Source: Aromatoleum toluvorans
GTDB lineage: Bacteria > Pseudomonadota > Gammaproteobacteria > Burkholderiales > Rhodocyclaceae
Direction: 5' to 3'
DNA length: 64,000 nt
Assembly (NCBI RefSeq): GCF_012910905.1
Contig: NZ_WTVN01000017.1
Location: forward strand, 1 to 64,000
In this document: positions 8,123-16,677 of the stretch, piece after piece
Position numbering within the stretch: position 1 is the stretch's first letter
Layout: each line of letters begins with the position of its first letter
Notes under the pieces: generated by a model
What the model saw: the letters and a program-made list of their open reading frames with translations, nothing else
What the model was told of the DNA's origin: nothing
The model's database searches: none
Translations under genes and position numbers: made by a program

Positions 8123-8787
8123 CTTTCAGCTATAACGTGCGCATGGAGCGCACGCGCCTTTCATTGCTTTTCGCCGCCCTGATGGCCATGTCGGCCTTCG
8201 GCGGCGAGGCATTGGCCGGCAATCAGATCTATGAGCCGATGGCAGCGAGCGTGCGCGCGGCCCTGCATGCGGCGGTCAGCGACGCGGGAGCGCCCGAGGT
8301 GCTGATCGCCGACGTGGAGGAACGCCACCGCTGGCTGCAGGAGATGTCGCGCCGCCTCGAGAAACGGATTCCGGATCGCGCCTACCGCGAGGATCTGCTG
8401 ACCTCCGTGCATTACGAGGCGACGCGGGCAGGACTGGACGCGCAGCTCGTGCTCGGGCTGATCCAGGTCGAGAGCGGCTTCCGCAAGTACGCGGTGTCGG
8501 GCGCCGGCGCGCGCGGCTACATGCAGGTGATGCCGTTCTGGGTCAGGACGATCGGCGGCCCCGAGGACAACCTCTTCCATCTGCGCACGAACCTGCGCTA
8601 CGGCTGCACGATCCTGCGCCATTACCTGGACGTCGAGAAGGGCGACCTGTTCCGCGCCTTGGGGCGTTACAACGGCAGCCTCGGCCGCCCGGAATATCCG
8701 AACATGGTACGCGCGGCCTGGGAGCGGCACTGGAGCTATCAGCCGCTGAAACTGGCCGTGTCGGACGCGCGCGGCCAGACCAACTGA
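8119..8787 (+). CDS. SLT-family lytic transglycosylase
   Basis: A 222-aa exported murein lytic transglycosylase. A signal peptide (hydrophobic core about 14-29, cleavage near ALA-G34) is followed by a helical linker and one SLT domain (about 95-205). The catalytic glutamate is E118 in the QVESGF motif, and the [12 protein letters not shown] block is characteristic. It begins with ATGA overlapping the proS stop, with GGGG just upstream; an alternative ATG at 8143 would give a more typical signal peptide. Being coupled to proS is unusual functionally but is probably just operon packing. Confidence 0.88.
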   Translation: MTFSYNVRMERTRLSLLFAALMAMSAFGGEALAGNQIYEPMAASVRAALHAAVSDAGAPEVLIADVEERHRWLQEMSRRLEKRIPDRAYREDLLTSVHYEATRAGLDAQLVLGLIQVESGFRKYAVSGAGARGYMQVMPFWVRTIGGPEDNLFHLRTNLRYGCTILRHYLDVEKGDLFRALGRYNGSLGRPEYPNMVRAAWERHWSYQPLKLAVSDARGQTN

Positions 8788-8817
8788 GCAGCCTGCCTTT
8801 CGGGCTCTGGAGCCGAC

Positions 8818-9183
8818 ATGGAACATCGCCTGTTTCGCCGCCGATCGATCTCGATCTCGTTTCGCGTGCATGACGCGGAAACGGGCAAATTCATCGGGCG
8901 CATCGGCGATATCAGCAAGGCCGGCCTGCTGGTGTACGGCCCGAGCAAGATGTTGCCGGGCCTCATGTACCGCCTGCGGATCGACCTGCCCGACGACCAC
9001 GGCAAGCCGCGCAGCGTGGTGCTGCCGGCCAAGGCGATGTGGTCGGGCCACGACACCAATCCGGCGTTCTGCAGCACGGGCTTTCGCCTGTTCGAACTCG
9101 ACCGGCCGGAAAACCAGGCCGCACTGAACGCCATGCTGTCGCGCTTTACCGTCGGCTTCGAGGACGAAGACGCGGATGCCTGA
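8818..9183 (+). CDS. PilZ-domain protein
   Basis: A 121-aa single-domain protein. The N-terminal arginine cluster (RLFRRRS, residues 4-10) and the D-I-S-K-A-G-L motif near residue 31-37 are the two c-di-GMP-binding elements of PilZ (RxxxR and D/NxSxxG). The C-terminal part keeps the beta-barrel pattern and ends acidic. No output domain is present, so it probably acts by protein contact. The ATG follows GGAG. It lies 30 bp after the transglycosylase gene, in the same direction. Confidence 0.85.
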   Translation: MEHRLFRRRSISISFRVHDAETGKFIGRIGDISKAGLLVYGPSKMLPGLMYRLRIDLPDDHGKPRSVVLPAKAMWSGHDTNPAFCSTGFRLFELDRPENQAALNAMLSRFTVGFEDEDADA

Positions 9184-9190
9184 AACGGCA

Positions 9191-9236
9191 AGGCCGGCAG
9201 CCGCCTCCCGCTGAGGCTGAAGCCGGCTCCCGGCCT
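9191..9236. terminator. GC hairpin between convergent PilZ and bactofilin genes
   Basis: AGGCCGG at 9191-9197 pairs with CCGGCCT at 9230-9236, with an inner CAGCC/GGCTG stem at 9198-9219. No U-tract is seen on either strand. Confidence 0.35.
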
Positions 9237-9247
9237 GCGAAGGTCGG

Positions 9248-9889
9248 TCAGGCGGCGGCGCCGGCGACCTTCACGTTACTGGATTCATCACGGCCGACGG
9301 CGCGCACCGGCTCCCGGCCCGCATCCTTCGCCGTCGCGAGCGATTGCACGTCGCCGGAGATCTCGCCCCCTTCCTCGATCAGGATCTTGCCGTAGCGGAT
9401 CTTGCCGCTGACACGGCCGGTCGCGTGGATGATCAGCTGGCTGCGCGCGGTGAGTTCGCCCTCGAAGCGGCCGCGCACCTCGGCGACGTCGATGCCGACA
9501 GTGCCCGAGAAGGAGCCGTTCTCGGCGATGCGGATGACGCGGCTGTCCATCGTGGCTTCGACACGGCCTTCGACGACCAGGGTATCGCAGTCGAGGATCT
9601 CGGCGCCCTTGAGCTTGACGTCGGGTCCGACGATCAGGCGGCTGCCGGTTTCCTGCACGCTGTCTTCGCCCGGGGTGGCCGCGATGTTCGCCGCTGCCGT
9701 CGCTTTCTCGTCAGCGGCCGGAGAGGAGTCGCTGGTCGAGGCCGGCAGTTCGGACGCACTGCGCGACAGGCTCGCGGAAGAAGACGCCGCCCCCGCGGTC
9801 AGACTGCCCGGTGCCGGCCGCGACGTGCCGTTGGTGCGCGATGCCGGGGAGTCTGGCGCTTTGGGGAACATGGCGGGTTTGTTGAACAT
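9248..9889 (-). CDS. bactofilin (polymer-forming cytoskeletal protein)
   Basis: A 213-aa protein. A low-complexity Ser/Ala/Pro-rich N-terminal tail (about 1-75) precedes a bactofilin beta-helix domain (about 83-190), marked by repeated short strands such as LIVGPDVKLKGAEI, LVVEGRVEA, IRIAENGSFSGTVG and IRYGKILIEEGGEISGD. Bactofilins form nucleotide-free filaments that place cell-wall enzymes and shape cells; a lytic transglycosylase gene lies close by. The tail is longer than in most bactofilins. The ATG is preceded by AAGGAGAG. Confidence 0.88.
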   Translation of the reverse strand: MFNKPAMFPKAPDSPASRTNGTSRPAPGSLTAGAASSSASLSRSASELPASTSDSSPAADEKATAAANIAATPGEDSVQETGSRLIVGPDVKLKGAEILDCDTLVVEGRVEATMDSRVIRIAENGSFSGTVGIDVAEVRGRFEGELTARSQLIIHATGRVSGKIRYGKILIEEGGEISGDVQSLATAKDAGREPVRAVGRDESSNVKVAGAAA

Positions 9890-10219
9890 GGTCTCTCCTT
9901 GAATCCGTAAACGTTTCCGGGCCGACGGTCATCGCCCCCGTGCGCATAAGCATTTGCCATGCCAAACCATCAAGCATTTGAATTTTAAGTATTTATTCAG
10001 CTTACACGCCGGAACGCGGCATTTCGGACCCGAAAACCGTCGCCATTCGGCGACACCTGAATCGCTCGTTGGCGTCATACCCCTGTTTTTATTCGATTTT
10101 TCACTGTCGCCTGGAAGCGACGGCAAACGCATTCTGAAACACGGCCTTGCACTTCCTTACGACGCGGTCCGCTGAACGCCACCTACACTTCCGCGCTGGT
10201 TTACGAAGATCCTCCAGCC
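9890..10219. other. 330-bp intergenic region between divergent bactofilin and glrK genes
   Basis: No gene is seen. The region is more AT-rich than its surroundings (9955-10010 and 10075-10105) and should hold the promoters of both divergent genes, but no clear -35/-10 pair or sigma54 -24/-12 element stands out. Two small hairpins (GTCGCC-ATTC-GGCGAC near 10046 and GTCGC-CTGGAA-GCGAC near 10108) lack T-tracts. Confidence 0.6.
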
Positions 10220-11623
10220 ATGTCGCGCCTTTCATTCAGCTATTCGCTGCTTGCCAGCTTTCTGCTCATTGCGGCGATCCTGGGTGCCACGGCGCTGGGG
10301 GGGCTGATCACGCTCGAGGAATTTGCGAGCCGGCACCGCGAAAGCGTCGATGACGCGCTGAAGTATTCGACGGCGGTGCAGCAGCTGGGGGAGCGCAGCG
10401 TCGATATGGAGCGCAGCGCACGCCAGTTCCTCGTGCTGAAGGATCCGCTCCTGCGCGAACGCTTCGAGCAGGCGCGCGGCGAGTCGCTCGCGGCCTTGGG
10501 CACGATTTCCGCATTGCGTGCGCCGAGCGTGACCCTTCTCGTGGACGAGTGGCGCATGGCGGCCGAGGCTGCGGGCGCGGCCCTGACCGGGAACGGCGGG
10601 GCGGAACCGGCGACGGCCGCGCTGGGCCGCGTGCCGCCGCTGAACGAGCGGCTCGCGGGCGAAGTGCGGGCGCAGCTCGATCGCCAGAGCCACGTGCTGT
10701 TCGCGGAACTGGACGCCAACCGCGGCCGCCTCGCGTGGCACGTGCTCGCCGCGATCATCGCCGCCTGCACCTTCGCGGCACTGACCGGCTGGTGGCTGCT
10801 GCGGCCGATCAACCGGCTGGAGGCGGCGATCGAGGCGCTGGGCGAGAGCCGCTTCGACGAACCGGTCGCGATTCCCGGCCCCGCGGACCTGCGCCGCGTC
10901 GGCCGCCGCCTCGACTGGCTGCGTCTGCGGCTCGCAGACCTCGAAGCGAACCGCAACCGGGTGCTGCGCCACGTGTCGCACGAGCTGAAGACGCCGCTCG
11001 CTTCGCTGCGCGAAGGCATCGCGCTGCTGGAAGACGGGGTGGTCGGCGAGCTCTCCGGGGAGCAACGCGAGGTGGTCGCGATCCTGCAGCACAACACCTA
11101 CGCGCTGCAGGGGCGCATCGAGGACCTGCTGGGCTACAACGCGGCGGTATTCCACGCGCGCAACCTGCGTCGTCGCCCGGTGCTGCTGCGCGCACTCGCG
11201 GAGTCGGTCATCGCCGAACAGCAGCTGCCGATCCAGACGCGCAACCTGAAGGTGGCCTTGCGCGGCGATCCACCCGCGTTCAGCGCGGATCCCGACAAGC
11301 TGCGCATCGTGCTGGCGAATCTGCTGGCGAACGCCGTGTCGTTCAGTCCGCGCGACGGCGAGATCCGCCTCACGCTGAGCAACGAGCCCGGCTGGGTCCG
11401 CATCGATTGCATCGACCAGGGGCCGGGGGCCGCGGCCGAGGAAGCCGAGCGCATCTTCGACCCCTTCTTCCAGGGCAGCCGGCAGCCGGAAGAGCCGCGT
11501 CACGGCAGCGGACTCGGCCTTTCCATCGTCCGCGAGTTCATCGTCGCCCATGGCGGGCGCGTCGGGCTCCAGCCTTCGGCAAAAGGCGCCTATTTCAGGA
11601 TCGAACTTCCCAATGAGATCTGA
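10220..11623 (+). CDS. glrK: sensor histidine kinase GlrK/QseE family
   Basis: A 467-aa membrane histidine kinase. Transmembrane helices at about 7-31 and 173-193 flank a mostly helical periplasmic sensor of about 140 aa. A HAMP-like segment (about 194-245) follows. The phosphoacceptor is H254 in HVSHELKTPL, and the ATPase domain carries the N box (NLLANAVSFSP), DQGPG and GSGLGLSIV motifs. The order kinase, small lipoprotein, sigma54 regulator is the diagnostic glrK-qseG-glrR arrangement. The signal it senses here is unknown. Confidence 0.88.
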   Translation: MSRLSFSYSLLASFLLIAAILGATALGGLITLEEFASRHRESVDDALKYSTAVQQLGERSVDMERSARQFLVLKDPLLRERFEQARGESLAALGTISALRAPSVTLLVDEWRMAAEAAGAALTGNGGAEPATAALGRVPPLNERLAGEVRAQLDRQSHVLFAELDANRGRLAWHVLAAIIAACTFAALTGWWLLRPINRLEAAIEALGESRFDEPVAIPGPADLRRVGRRLDWLRLRLADLEANRNRVLRHVSHELKTPLASLREGIALLEDGVVGELSGEQREVVAILQHNTYALQGRIEDLLGYNAAVFHARNLRRRPVLLRALAESVIAEQQLPIQTRNLKVALRGDPPAFSADPDKLRIVLANLLANAVSFSPRDGEIRLTLSNEPGWVRIDCIDQGPGAAAEEAERIFDPFFQGSRQPEEPRHGSGLGLSIVREFIVAHGGRVGLQPSAKGAYFRIELPNEI

Positions 11624-12278
11624 CTTTCAACACGAACTGCGCCTCGCGGCCCGCGACGCCCTCGGGCACCGCGGCGCGGCCGCCCTGCTCTGCGTGCTGG
11701 CACTCGCCGGGAGCCTCGCGGGCTGCGCCAGCGTGCGCAGCGCAAGCGCCGAGTTGCCGGCGCTGCCGCCCATCCCGCCGATGCCGCAGATCCTCACCAA
11801 CCGCAGCACTCCGCTCCAGACGGCGCTGGCCTACCACGAGACGCTTCGCGGCATGAATGCATCGGAACTCGCACGCGAACGCTCGGCGCAGTCCGGTGCG
11901 GGCAATGCGCCGCTGGCGCAGATCAAGCAGGCGATGCTCCTGAGCCATCCGCCGCAGGGGGCGACCAGTCTACAGCGCGCACAGTCCTTGCTAGAAGCGC
12001 TGAATGCGTCCGAGAAGGCCGATGCGGTGGCGCTGCAGCCGCTCGCCCGCGTGCTGGCCGAGCAGGTGCAGGAGCGCCTGCGGCTCGAGAGCACCGCGGA
12101 ACGGCTGACCCAGCAGCTCGAGCGGACGGGGCAGCAGCTCAAGGACGCGCAGAAACAGGGCGAAGAGCTTCAGGCGAAGCTCGACGCCTTGACCGAAATC
12201 GAACGCACCCTGCCGGCCAGGCCGTCCGCATCGACGCCGACGCAATCGACGCCACGGGAAAGGAGAACCGAGAAATGA
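11613..12278 (+). CDS. qseG: QseG-like lipoprotein of the GlrKR system
   Basis: A 221-aa outer-membrane lipoprotein candidate. An N-terminal hydrophobic segment ends in a lipobox (LAGC, Cys near residue 37), followed by a Pro-rich stretch, a helical region and a coiled coil (about 155-200, rich in Gln/Glu/Leu). The start overlaps the end of glrK by 11 bp and the stop overlaps the glrR start (ATGA), so all three genes are coupled. In enterics QseG binds the kinase and modulates its activity; the same role here is inferred from position and architecture, since sequence similarity in this family is low. Confidence 0.75.
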   Translation: MRSDFQHELRLAARDALGHRGAAALLCVLALAGSLAGCASVRSASAELPALPPIPPMPQILTNRSTPLQTALAYHETLRGMNASELARERSAQSGAGNAPLAQIKQAMLLSHPPQGATSLQRAQSLLEALNASEKADAVALQPLARVLAEQVQERLRLESTAERLTQQLERTGQQLKDAQKQGEELQAKLDALTEIERTLPARPSASTPTQSTPRERRTEK

Positions 12279-13705
12279 GGACGAGCCAGACCGCCGCCGG
12301 CGAGGCCATGACGACGCAGGGCGGTGCCCACCTGTTGCTCGTTGACGACGACGCCGATCTGCTGCGGCTGCTGTCGATGCGACTGGGCGCGAGCGGCTAT
12401 CGCGTCAGTACCGCGGAAAGCGCTGAAGCCGCGCTGGCCTGCCTGGCGGTGGAGCGCTTCGGGCTGGTGGTCAGCGACGTGCGCCTGCCCGACCGCGACG
12501 GGCTGCAGCTCTTCGAGGAGATCCGCCAGATCTGGCCGGCGCTGCCAGTGATCCTGCTGACCGCGCACGGCACCATCCCGGATGCGGCGGAGGCGACCTC
12601 GCGCGGGGTGTTCGGCTATCTGACCAAACCGTTCGACAGCAAGGCCTTGCTCGACAAGATCGCGCAGGCGCTGCAGATCGCCGGCACCGCCCATGCCTGC
12701 GAGGAGCGCGTGGCCGCCGGCTGGCGCGACAACATCATCAGCCACAGCGCCCGCATGGCGACGGTGCTGGACGAGGCGCTGCTCGTGGCCGCCTCCGACG
12801 CCAGCATCCTGATCCGCGGCGACAGCGGCACCGGCAAGGAGCTGCTCGCACACGCCATCCACAACGCCAGCCCGCGCGCCGACAAGCCCTTCATCGCGAT
12901 CAACTGCGGCGCGATTCCGGAGCAGCTGCTCGAGTCCGAGCTCTTCGGCCACATGAAGGGCGCGTTCACGGGGGCCGCGACATCGCACACGGGCCTGTTC
13001 CAGGCCGCGGACGGCGGCACGATCTTCCTCGACGAGATCGGCGACATGCCGCTCGCGCTGCAGGTGAAGCTGCTGCGGGTGCTGCAGGAGCGCGCGGTGC
13101 GGCCGGTCGGCGCGAGCCGCGCGCTGGAGATCGACGTGCGCATCCTGTCCGCGACGCACCGGGATCTCGAATCGGCCCTGACGGAAGGAGCGTTCCGCGA
13201 GGATCTCTTCTACCGCCTCAACGTCGTCAGCCTGACCCTGCCGACGCTGGACGAGCGGCGCGAGGACATCCCGCTGCTGGCGAATCATTTCCTGCACGGC
13301 CTGGCGCGCAAATATCAGAAGCGCCTGCGCGGCTTCGCGCCGGACGCGCTGGAGGCGCTGACGACCGCCGCCTGGCCGGGCAACATCCGTCAGCTGCAGA
13401 ACGTGGTGGAACAGGCGTGCGCGCTGGCGACGACGCCGCTCATCCCCGTGACGCTGGTCGAGCGCGCCCTGCGCGGCCCCAGCATCGAGGCCCTGAGCTA
13501 CGCCGAGGCGAAACTGCGCTTCGAGCGCAACTACCTGATCCAGCTGCTCAAGCTCACCGACGGCAACGTCTCCGACGCTGCGCGCCTTGCGGACCGCAAC
13601 CGCACCGAGTTCTACCGCCTGCTGCAGCGGCATTCGCTCACGCCCAGCCTGTTTCGGGCCGAGACGGCCGACGTCGCCCGTGAGCGACAGCAGGAATACC
13701 ACTAA
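12275..13705 (+). CDS. glrR: sigma54-dependent response regulator GlrR/QseF family
   Basis: A 476-aa NtrC-type activator. The receiver domain (about 19-135) has the phosphoacceptor D68 in VVSDVRLP. The AAA+ domain has a Walker A GDSGTGKE (182-189), the sigma54-contacting GAFTGA loop (229-234) and a Walker B LDEIGDMP. A Fis-type helix-turn-helix lies near the C terminus (about 430-455, GNVSDAARLADRNRTEFYRLL). The intact GAFTGA means that it can activate sigma54 promoters. In enterics GlrR drives the glmY small RNA; its targets here are unknown and no sigma54 promoter is evident nearby. Confidence 0.93.
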   Translation: MRTSQTAAGEAMTTQGGAHLLLVDDDADLLRLLSMRLGASGYRVSTAESAEAALACLAVERFGLVVSDVRLPDRDGLQLFEEIRQIWPALPVILLTAHGTIPDAAEATSRGVFGYLTKPFDSKALLDKIAQALQIAGTAHACEERVAAGWRDNIISHSARMATVLDEALLVAASDASILIRGDSGTGKELLAHAIHNASPRADKPFIAINCGAIPEQLLESELFGHMKGAFTGAATSHTGLFQAADGGTIFLDEIGDMPLALQVKLLRVLQERAVRPVGASRALEIDVRILSATHRDLESALTEGAFREDLFYRLNVVSLTLPTLDERREDIPLLANHFLHGLARKYQKRLRGFAPDALEALTTAAWPGNIRQLQNVVEQACALATTPLIPVTLVERALRGPSIEALSYAEAKLRFERNYLIQLLKLTDGNVSDAARLADRNRTEFYRLLQRHSLTPSLFRAETADVARERQQEYH

Positions 13706-13733
13706 ATCAGCGACTTACCACAGAACCGAAAGG

Positions 13734-13755
13734 AGTGTCGGGATAACACGACACT
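13734..13755 (+). terminator. possible weak terminator after glrR
   Basis: AGTGTCG (13734-13740) pairs with CGACACT (13749-13755) across an 8-nt loop, followed only by TTCGC. It lies 28 bp after the glrR stop. The rest of the 232-bp gap to the BON gene holds nothing that I recognise. Confidence 0.3.
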
Positions 13756-13937
13756 TTCGCGTCGAAGTGAGCCTGGGGCGAGGGGGCATCGAGAGGACGC
13801 CCCGCCACAACGCACCGCAATACCGCGGTTTACATGCGCCGGATCACACCTGGCACGCCATCTGCTGAACGAGGGTCACGGCACGGACGCCCGGCGCCCG
13901 CGCACAAAATCAACAACCCGCAGAAGGTACCCCCGAC

Positions 13938-14280
13938 ATGATCACGCGCAAGAACATCGTCTCCGTCCTCACCACCAGCGCCCTCGCCTTCGGCATCAGC
14001 GTTCCGGCCCGCGCGGAAGGCCTGCTGGCCGTCGCGCAGGGCAACCGCGGCTGTGGCGCGCGACGAACACGATCACAACCTGCAGCGCGAGATCAAGTCG
14101 GCAATCGGCGCCGATCCGGAGCTGCGCGCGACGCACATCGCGGTATCGGCGCATGCGGGTCGCGTGACCCTGGCCGGTGTCGTCGTCAATGACGAGCAGC
14201 GCACCCGCGCCCAGCGCACCGTGCAGGGCGTGCGCGGCGTGCGGACCGTCGAGAACGTGCTGGAAGTGGCGGAACGCTGA
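13938..14280 (+). pseudogene. BON-domain secreted protein, frameshifted
   Basis: A gene for a signal peptide plus BON (OsmY-type) domain is split by a +1 shift. The first frame from the ATG at 13938 gives MITRKNIVSVLTTSALAFGI and a signal peptide ending ARA. The BON domain (EHDHNLQREIKSAIGAD, then VTLAGVVVNDEQ and RTVENVLEVAER) is in the +1 frame from about 14043 to the stop at 14280. Removing one G from the GGG at 14039-14041 restores a single protein of about 113 aa. It could be a real mutation or a sequencing/assembly error in a G run. BON domains bind membranes and occur in periplasmic stress proteins. Confidence 0.8.
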
Positions 14281-14292
14281 GCGGTCGGCGCG

Positions 14293-14329
14293 CCGCCTGT
14301 GCCGGAGCCCCCCCGATCCGGTCAGGCGG
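14293..14329. terminator. GC hairpin between convergent BON gene and tldD
   Basis: CCGCCTG at 14293-14299 pairs with CAGGCGG at 14323-14329, with an inner CCGGA/TCCGG stem. It covers the tldD stop codon and has no U-tract. Confidence 0.35.
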
Positions 14330-15767
14330 TGCCGCCGACGGTCAGCCCGTCGAGCCGCAGCGTGGGCTGGCCGACGCCGACCGGCACGCTCTGGCCGTCC
14401 TTGCCGCAGGTGCCAACGCCCGGGTCGAGCGCCATGTCGTTGCCGATCATCGACACGCGCGTGAGCGCGTCCGGACCGTTGCCGATCAGCGTCGCCCCCT
14501 TCACCGGTCGGGTGACCTTGCCGTTCTCGATGAGATAGGCCTCGGCGGTCGAGAACACGAACTTGCCCGAAGTGATGTCGACCTGCCCGCCGCCGAAGTT
14601 CACCGCGTACAGGCCCTTCTTCACCGACTTGATGATCTCTTCGGGTGCCTTGTCGCCGTTCAGCATGTAGGTGTTGGTCATGCGCGGCAGCGGCAGGTGG
14701 GCGAAGGATTCGCGCCGGCCGTTGCCGGTGGGCTTCACGCCCATGAGCCGCGCGTTCATCGTGTCCTGCATGTAGCCGGTGAGGATGCCGTCCTCGATCA
14801 GCACGGTGCGCTCGGTCGGATTGCCCTCGTCGTCGATCGTCAGCGAGCCGCGGCGGTCGGGCAGCGTGCCGTCATCGACGACGGTGACGCCCTTCGCCGC
14901 GACCTGCTGGCCCATGCGGCCGGAGAAGGCGGAACTGCCCTTGCGGTTGAAATCGCCTTCGAGGCCGTGGCCGATCGCCTCGTGCAGCAGGATGCCGGGC
15001 CAGCCGGGACCGAGCACGACGCTCATCGTGCCGGCCGGCGCGGGGCCGGCGGCGAGATTCGTGCGCGCCTGATGGACGGCCGCACGCGCATATTCCTGCA
15101 GGCGCTCGTCGTCGAAGTAGCCGTAGTCGAAGCGTCCGCCGCCGCCCGCGCTGCCCTGCTCGCGGTGCCCCTTGTCTTCCATGATCACGGTGACGGACAC
15201 GCGCACGAGCGGGCGCACGTCGGCCGCCATGTGGCCGTCGCTGCGCGCGACGAGCACCACTTCCCACGAGCCGGCGATGTGCGCCATGACCTGCGTGACG
15301 CGCGGGTCCTCGCCGCGCGCGAAGCCTTCGAGGCGTTCGAGGAGCTTCACCTTGGCGGTGTCGTCGAGCGAGGCGAGCGGGTCTTCGCCGCGGTACAGGC
15401 GCGACTTGCCGCCGTGCGGCGCGATCGCGACGGTGCGCCGCCCGCCCGCCTCGGCGATCGCGCGCGTGGCTTCGGCGGCCGACGTCAGGGCCGGCAGGGA
15501 AATGTCGTCCGAATAGGCGAAGGCGGTCTTCTCGCCGCTGATGGCGCGCACGCCGACGCCCTGCTCGATGTTGAAGCTGCCCGACTTGACGATGCCTTCC
15601 TCGAGGCTCCAGCCCTCGGAGCGGTGGTACTGGAAGTACAGGTCGGCGTAGTCGAGGCGATGGCGCATCAGCTTGCGGAACACCTTCTCGAGTTCCGCCT
15701 CGCCCAGATCGTAGGGGTTGAGGAGGTAACGGTCGGCGACCTTGAGGGGGTTCTGTGCTCGGCTCAT
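14322..15767 (-). CDS. tldD: metalloprotease TldD
   Basis: A 481-aa cytoplasmic zinc protease subunit that forms a heterodimer with PmbA/TldE and degrades or matures small peptides through a tunnel-like active site. The motif HEAIGH gives H262, E263 and H266, and the third zinc ligand is C454, all at the E. coli TldD positions. I chose the ATG at 15767 ([19 protein letters not shown]), giving the usual length; the frame stays open upstream. Its partner pmbA lies 28 kb away at 43.8 kb. It follows the nitrilase gene by 76 bp. Confidence 0.96.
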   Translation of the reverse strand: MSRAQNPLKVADRYLLNPYDLGEAELEKVFRKLMRHRLDYADLYFQYHRSEGWSLEEGIVKSGSFNIEQGVGVRAISGEKTAFAYSDDISLPALTSAAEATRAIAEAGGRRTVAIAPHGGKSRLYRGEDPLASLDDTAKVKLLERLEGFARGEDPRVTQVMAHIAGSWEVVLVARSDGHMAADVRPLVRVSVTVIMEDKGHREQGSAGGGGRFDYGYFDDERLQEYARAAVHQARTNLAAGPAPAGTMSVVLGPGWPGILLHEAIGHGLEGDFNRKGSSAFSGRMGQQVAAKGVTVVDDGTLPDRRGSLTIDDEGNPTERTVLIEDGILTGYMQDTMNARLMGVKPTGNGRRESFAHLPLPRMTNTYMLNGDKAPEEIIKSVKKGLYAVNFGGGQVDITSGKFVFSTAEAYLIENGKVTRPVKGATLIGNGPDALTRVSMIGNDMALDPGVGTCGKDGQSVPVGVGQPTLRLDGLTVGGTA

Positions 15768-15843
15768 TGTTCGTCCAGGTTGGGGCGGTCTGTCCGTTTC
15801 GACACGGACAAGGCGAATAAGGTCAAAAGGGCTGACGCAGGCG

Positions 15844-16677
15844 TCAGGCTTCGGCGATGCCGAGGCAGCGGTGGCGCAGGGCGGGCAGGCTTTCGCGCAC
15901 GGCCGCGATGCGCGCGGGGTCGACATCGGCCCACACGACGCCCGGCCCTTCGTCGCGGCACGCGAGGACTTCGCCCCACGGATCGGCGATCAGCGTGTGC
16001 CCCCAGGTGACGCGCCCGCTCGGGTGGCGTCCGCCCTGCGCCGGCGCCATCACGTAGCACTGGTTCTCGATCGCACGGGCGCGCAGCAGCACTTCCCAGT
16101 GGTCGCGGCCGGTAGTGTAGGTGAAGGCCGCGGGCAGGACGATGAGATCGACCGCACCCATCGCACGGAAGAGTTCGGGAAAGCGCAGGTCGTAGCACAC
16201 CGACAGACCCACGCGGCCGCAGGGGGCGTCGAAGGCGACCACCTCGCGACCCGCCTCGATCGTGGCGGCCTCGTCGTAGCGCTCGGCGCCCTTCTGGAAG
16301 CCGAAGAGGTGGATCTTGTCGTAGCGCGCGACGCGCTCGCCGCGGTCATCGAACACCAGCGTCGAATTGCGCACCCTGGCGTCCGACTCGGCCACCAGCG
16401 GGATCGTGCCGCCGACGAGCCACACGCCGTGGCGTGCGGCGGTCTCGCGCATGAAGTTCTGGATCGGACCGCGGCCGTCCGCTTCGCGGATCGCGACCTT
16501 CACGGTCTCGTCGGCGGTGATGAGCGGGAAGTACTCGGGCAGGGCGACGAGCTTCGCCCCCGCGGCGGCGGCTTCGGCGACCAGTTCCCCGGCAATGCGG
16601 AGATTGTCGCCGACGTCGGGGCCGGAAACGGTCTGGATCGCGGCGATGCGCACGGGGGAACGGTTCAAGCTCTTCAC
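15844..16677 (-). CDS. carbon-nitrogen hydrolase, Nit1/deaminated-glutathione amidase type
   Basis: A 277-aa nitrilase-superfamily amidase. The catalytic triad is E48 (LPEYFP), K121 (YDKIHLFG) and C161 ([13 protein letters not shown]). The last block is typical of the Nit1/YbeM-like branch that hydrolyses deaminated glutathione, a side product of transaminases; omega-amidase activity is also possible. Its ATG overlaps the yhdP stop by 4 bp, so it is translated with yhdP. The substrate is inferred from the family. Confidence 0.9.
   Translation of the reverse strand: MKSLNRSPVRIAAIQTVSGPDVGDNLRIAGELVAEAAAAGAKLVALPEYFPLITADETVKVAIREADGRGPIQNFMRETAARHGVWLVGGTIPLVAESDARVRNSTLVFDDRGERVARYDKIHLFGFQKGAERYDEAATIEAGREVVAFDAPCGRVGLSVCYDLRFPELFRAMGAVDLIVLPAAFTYTTGRDHWEVLLRARAIENQCYVMAPAQGGRHPSGRVTWGHTLIADPWGEVLACRDEGPGVVWADVDPARIAAVRESLPALRHRCLGIAEA

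Noticed and set aside
10135-10155. Sigma54-like promoter before glrK (CACGGCCTTGCA)
   Set aside because: The -12 TTGC part fits, but the required -24 GG at fixed spacing is missing.
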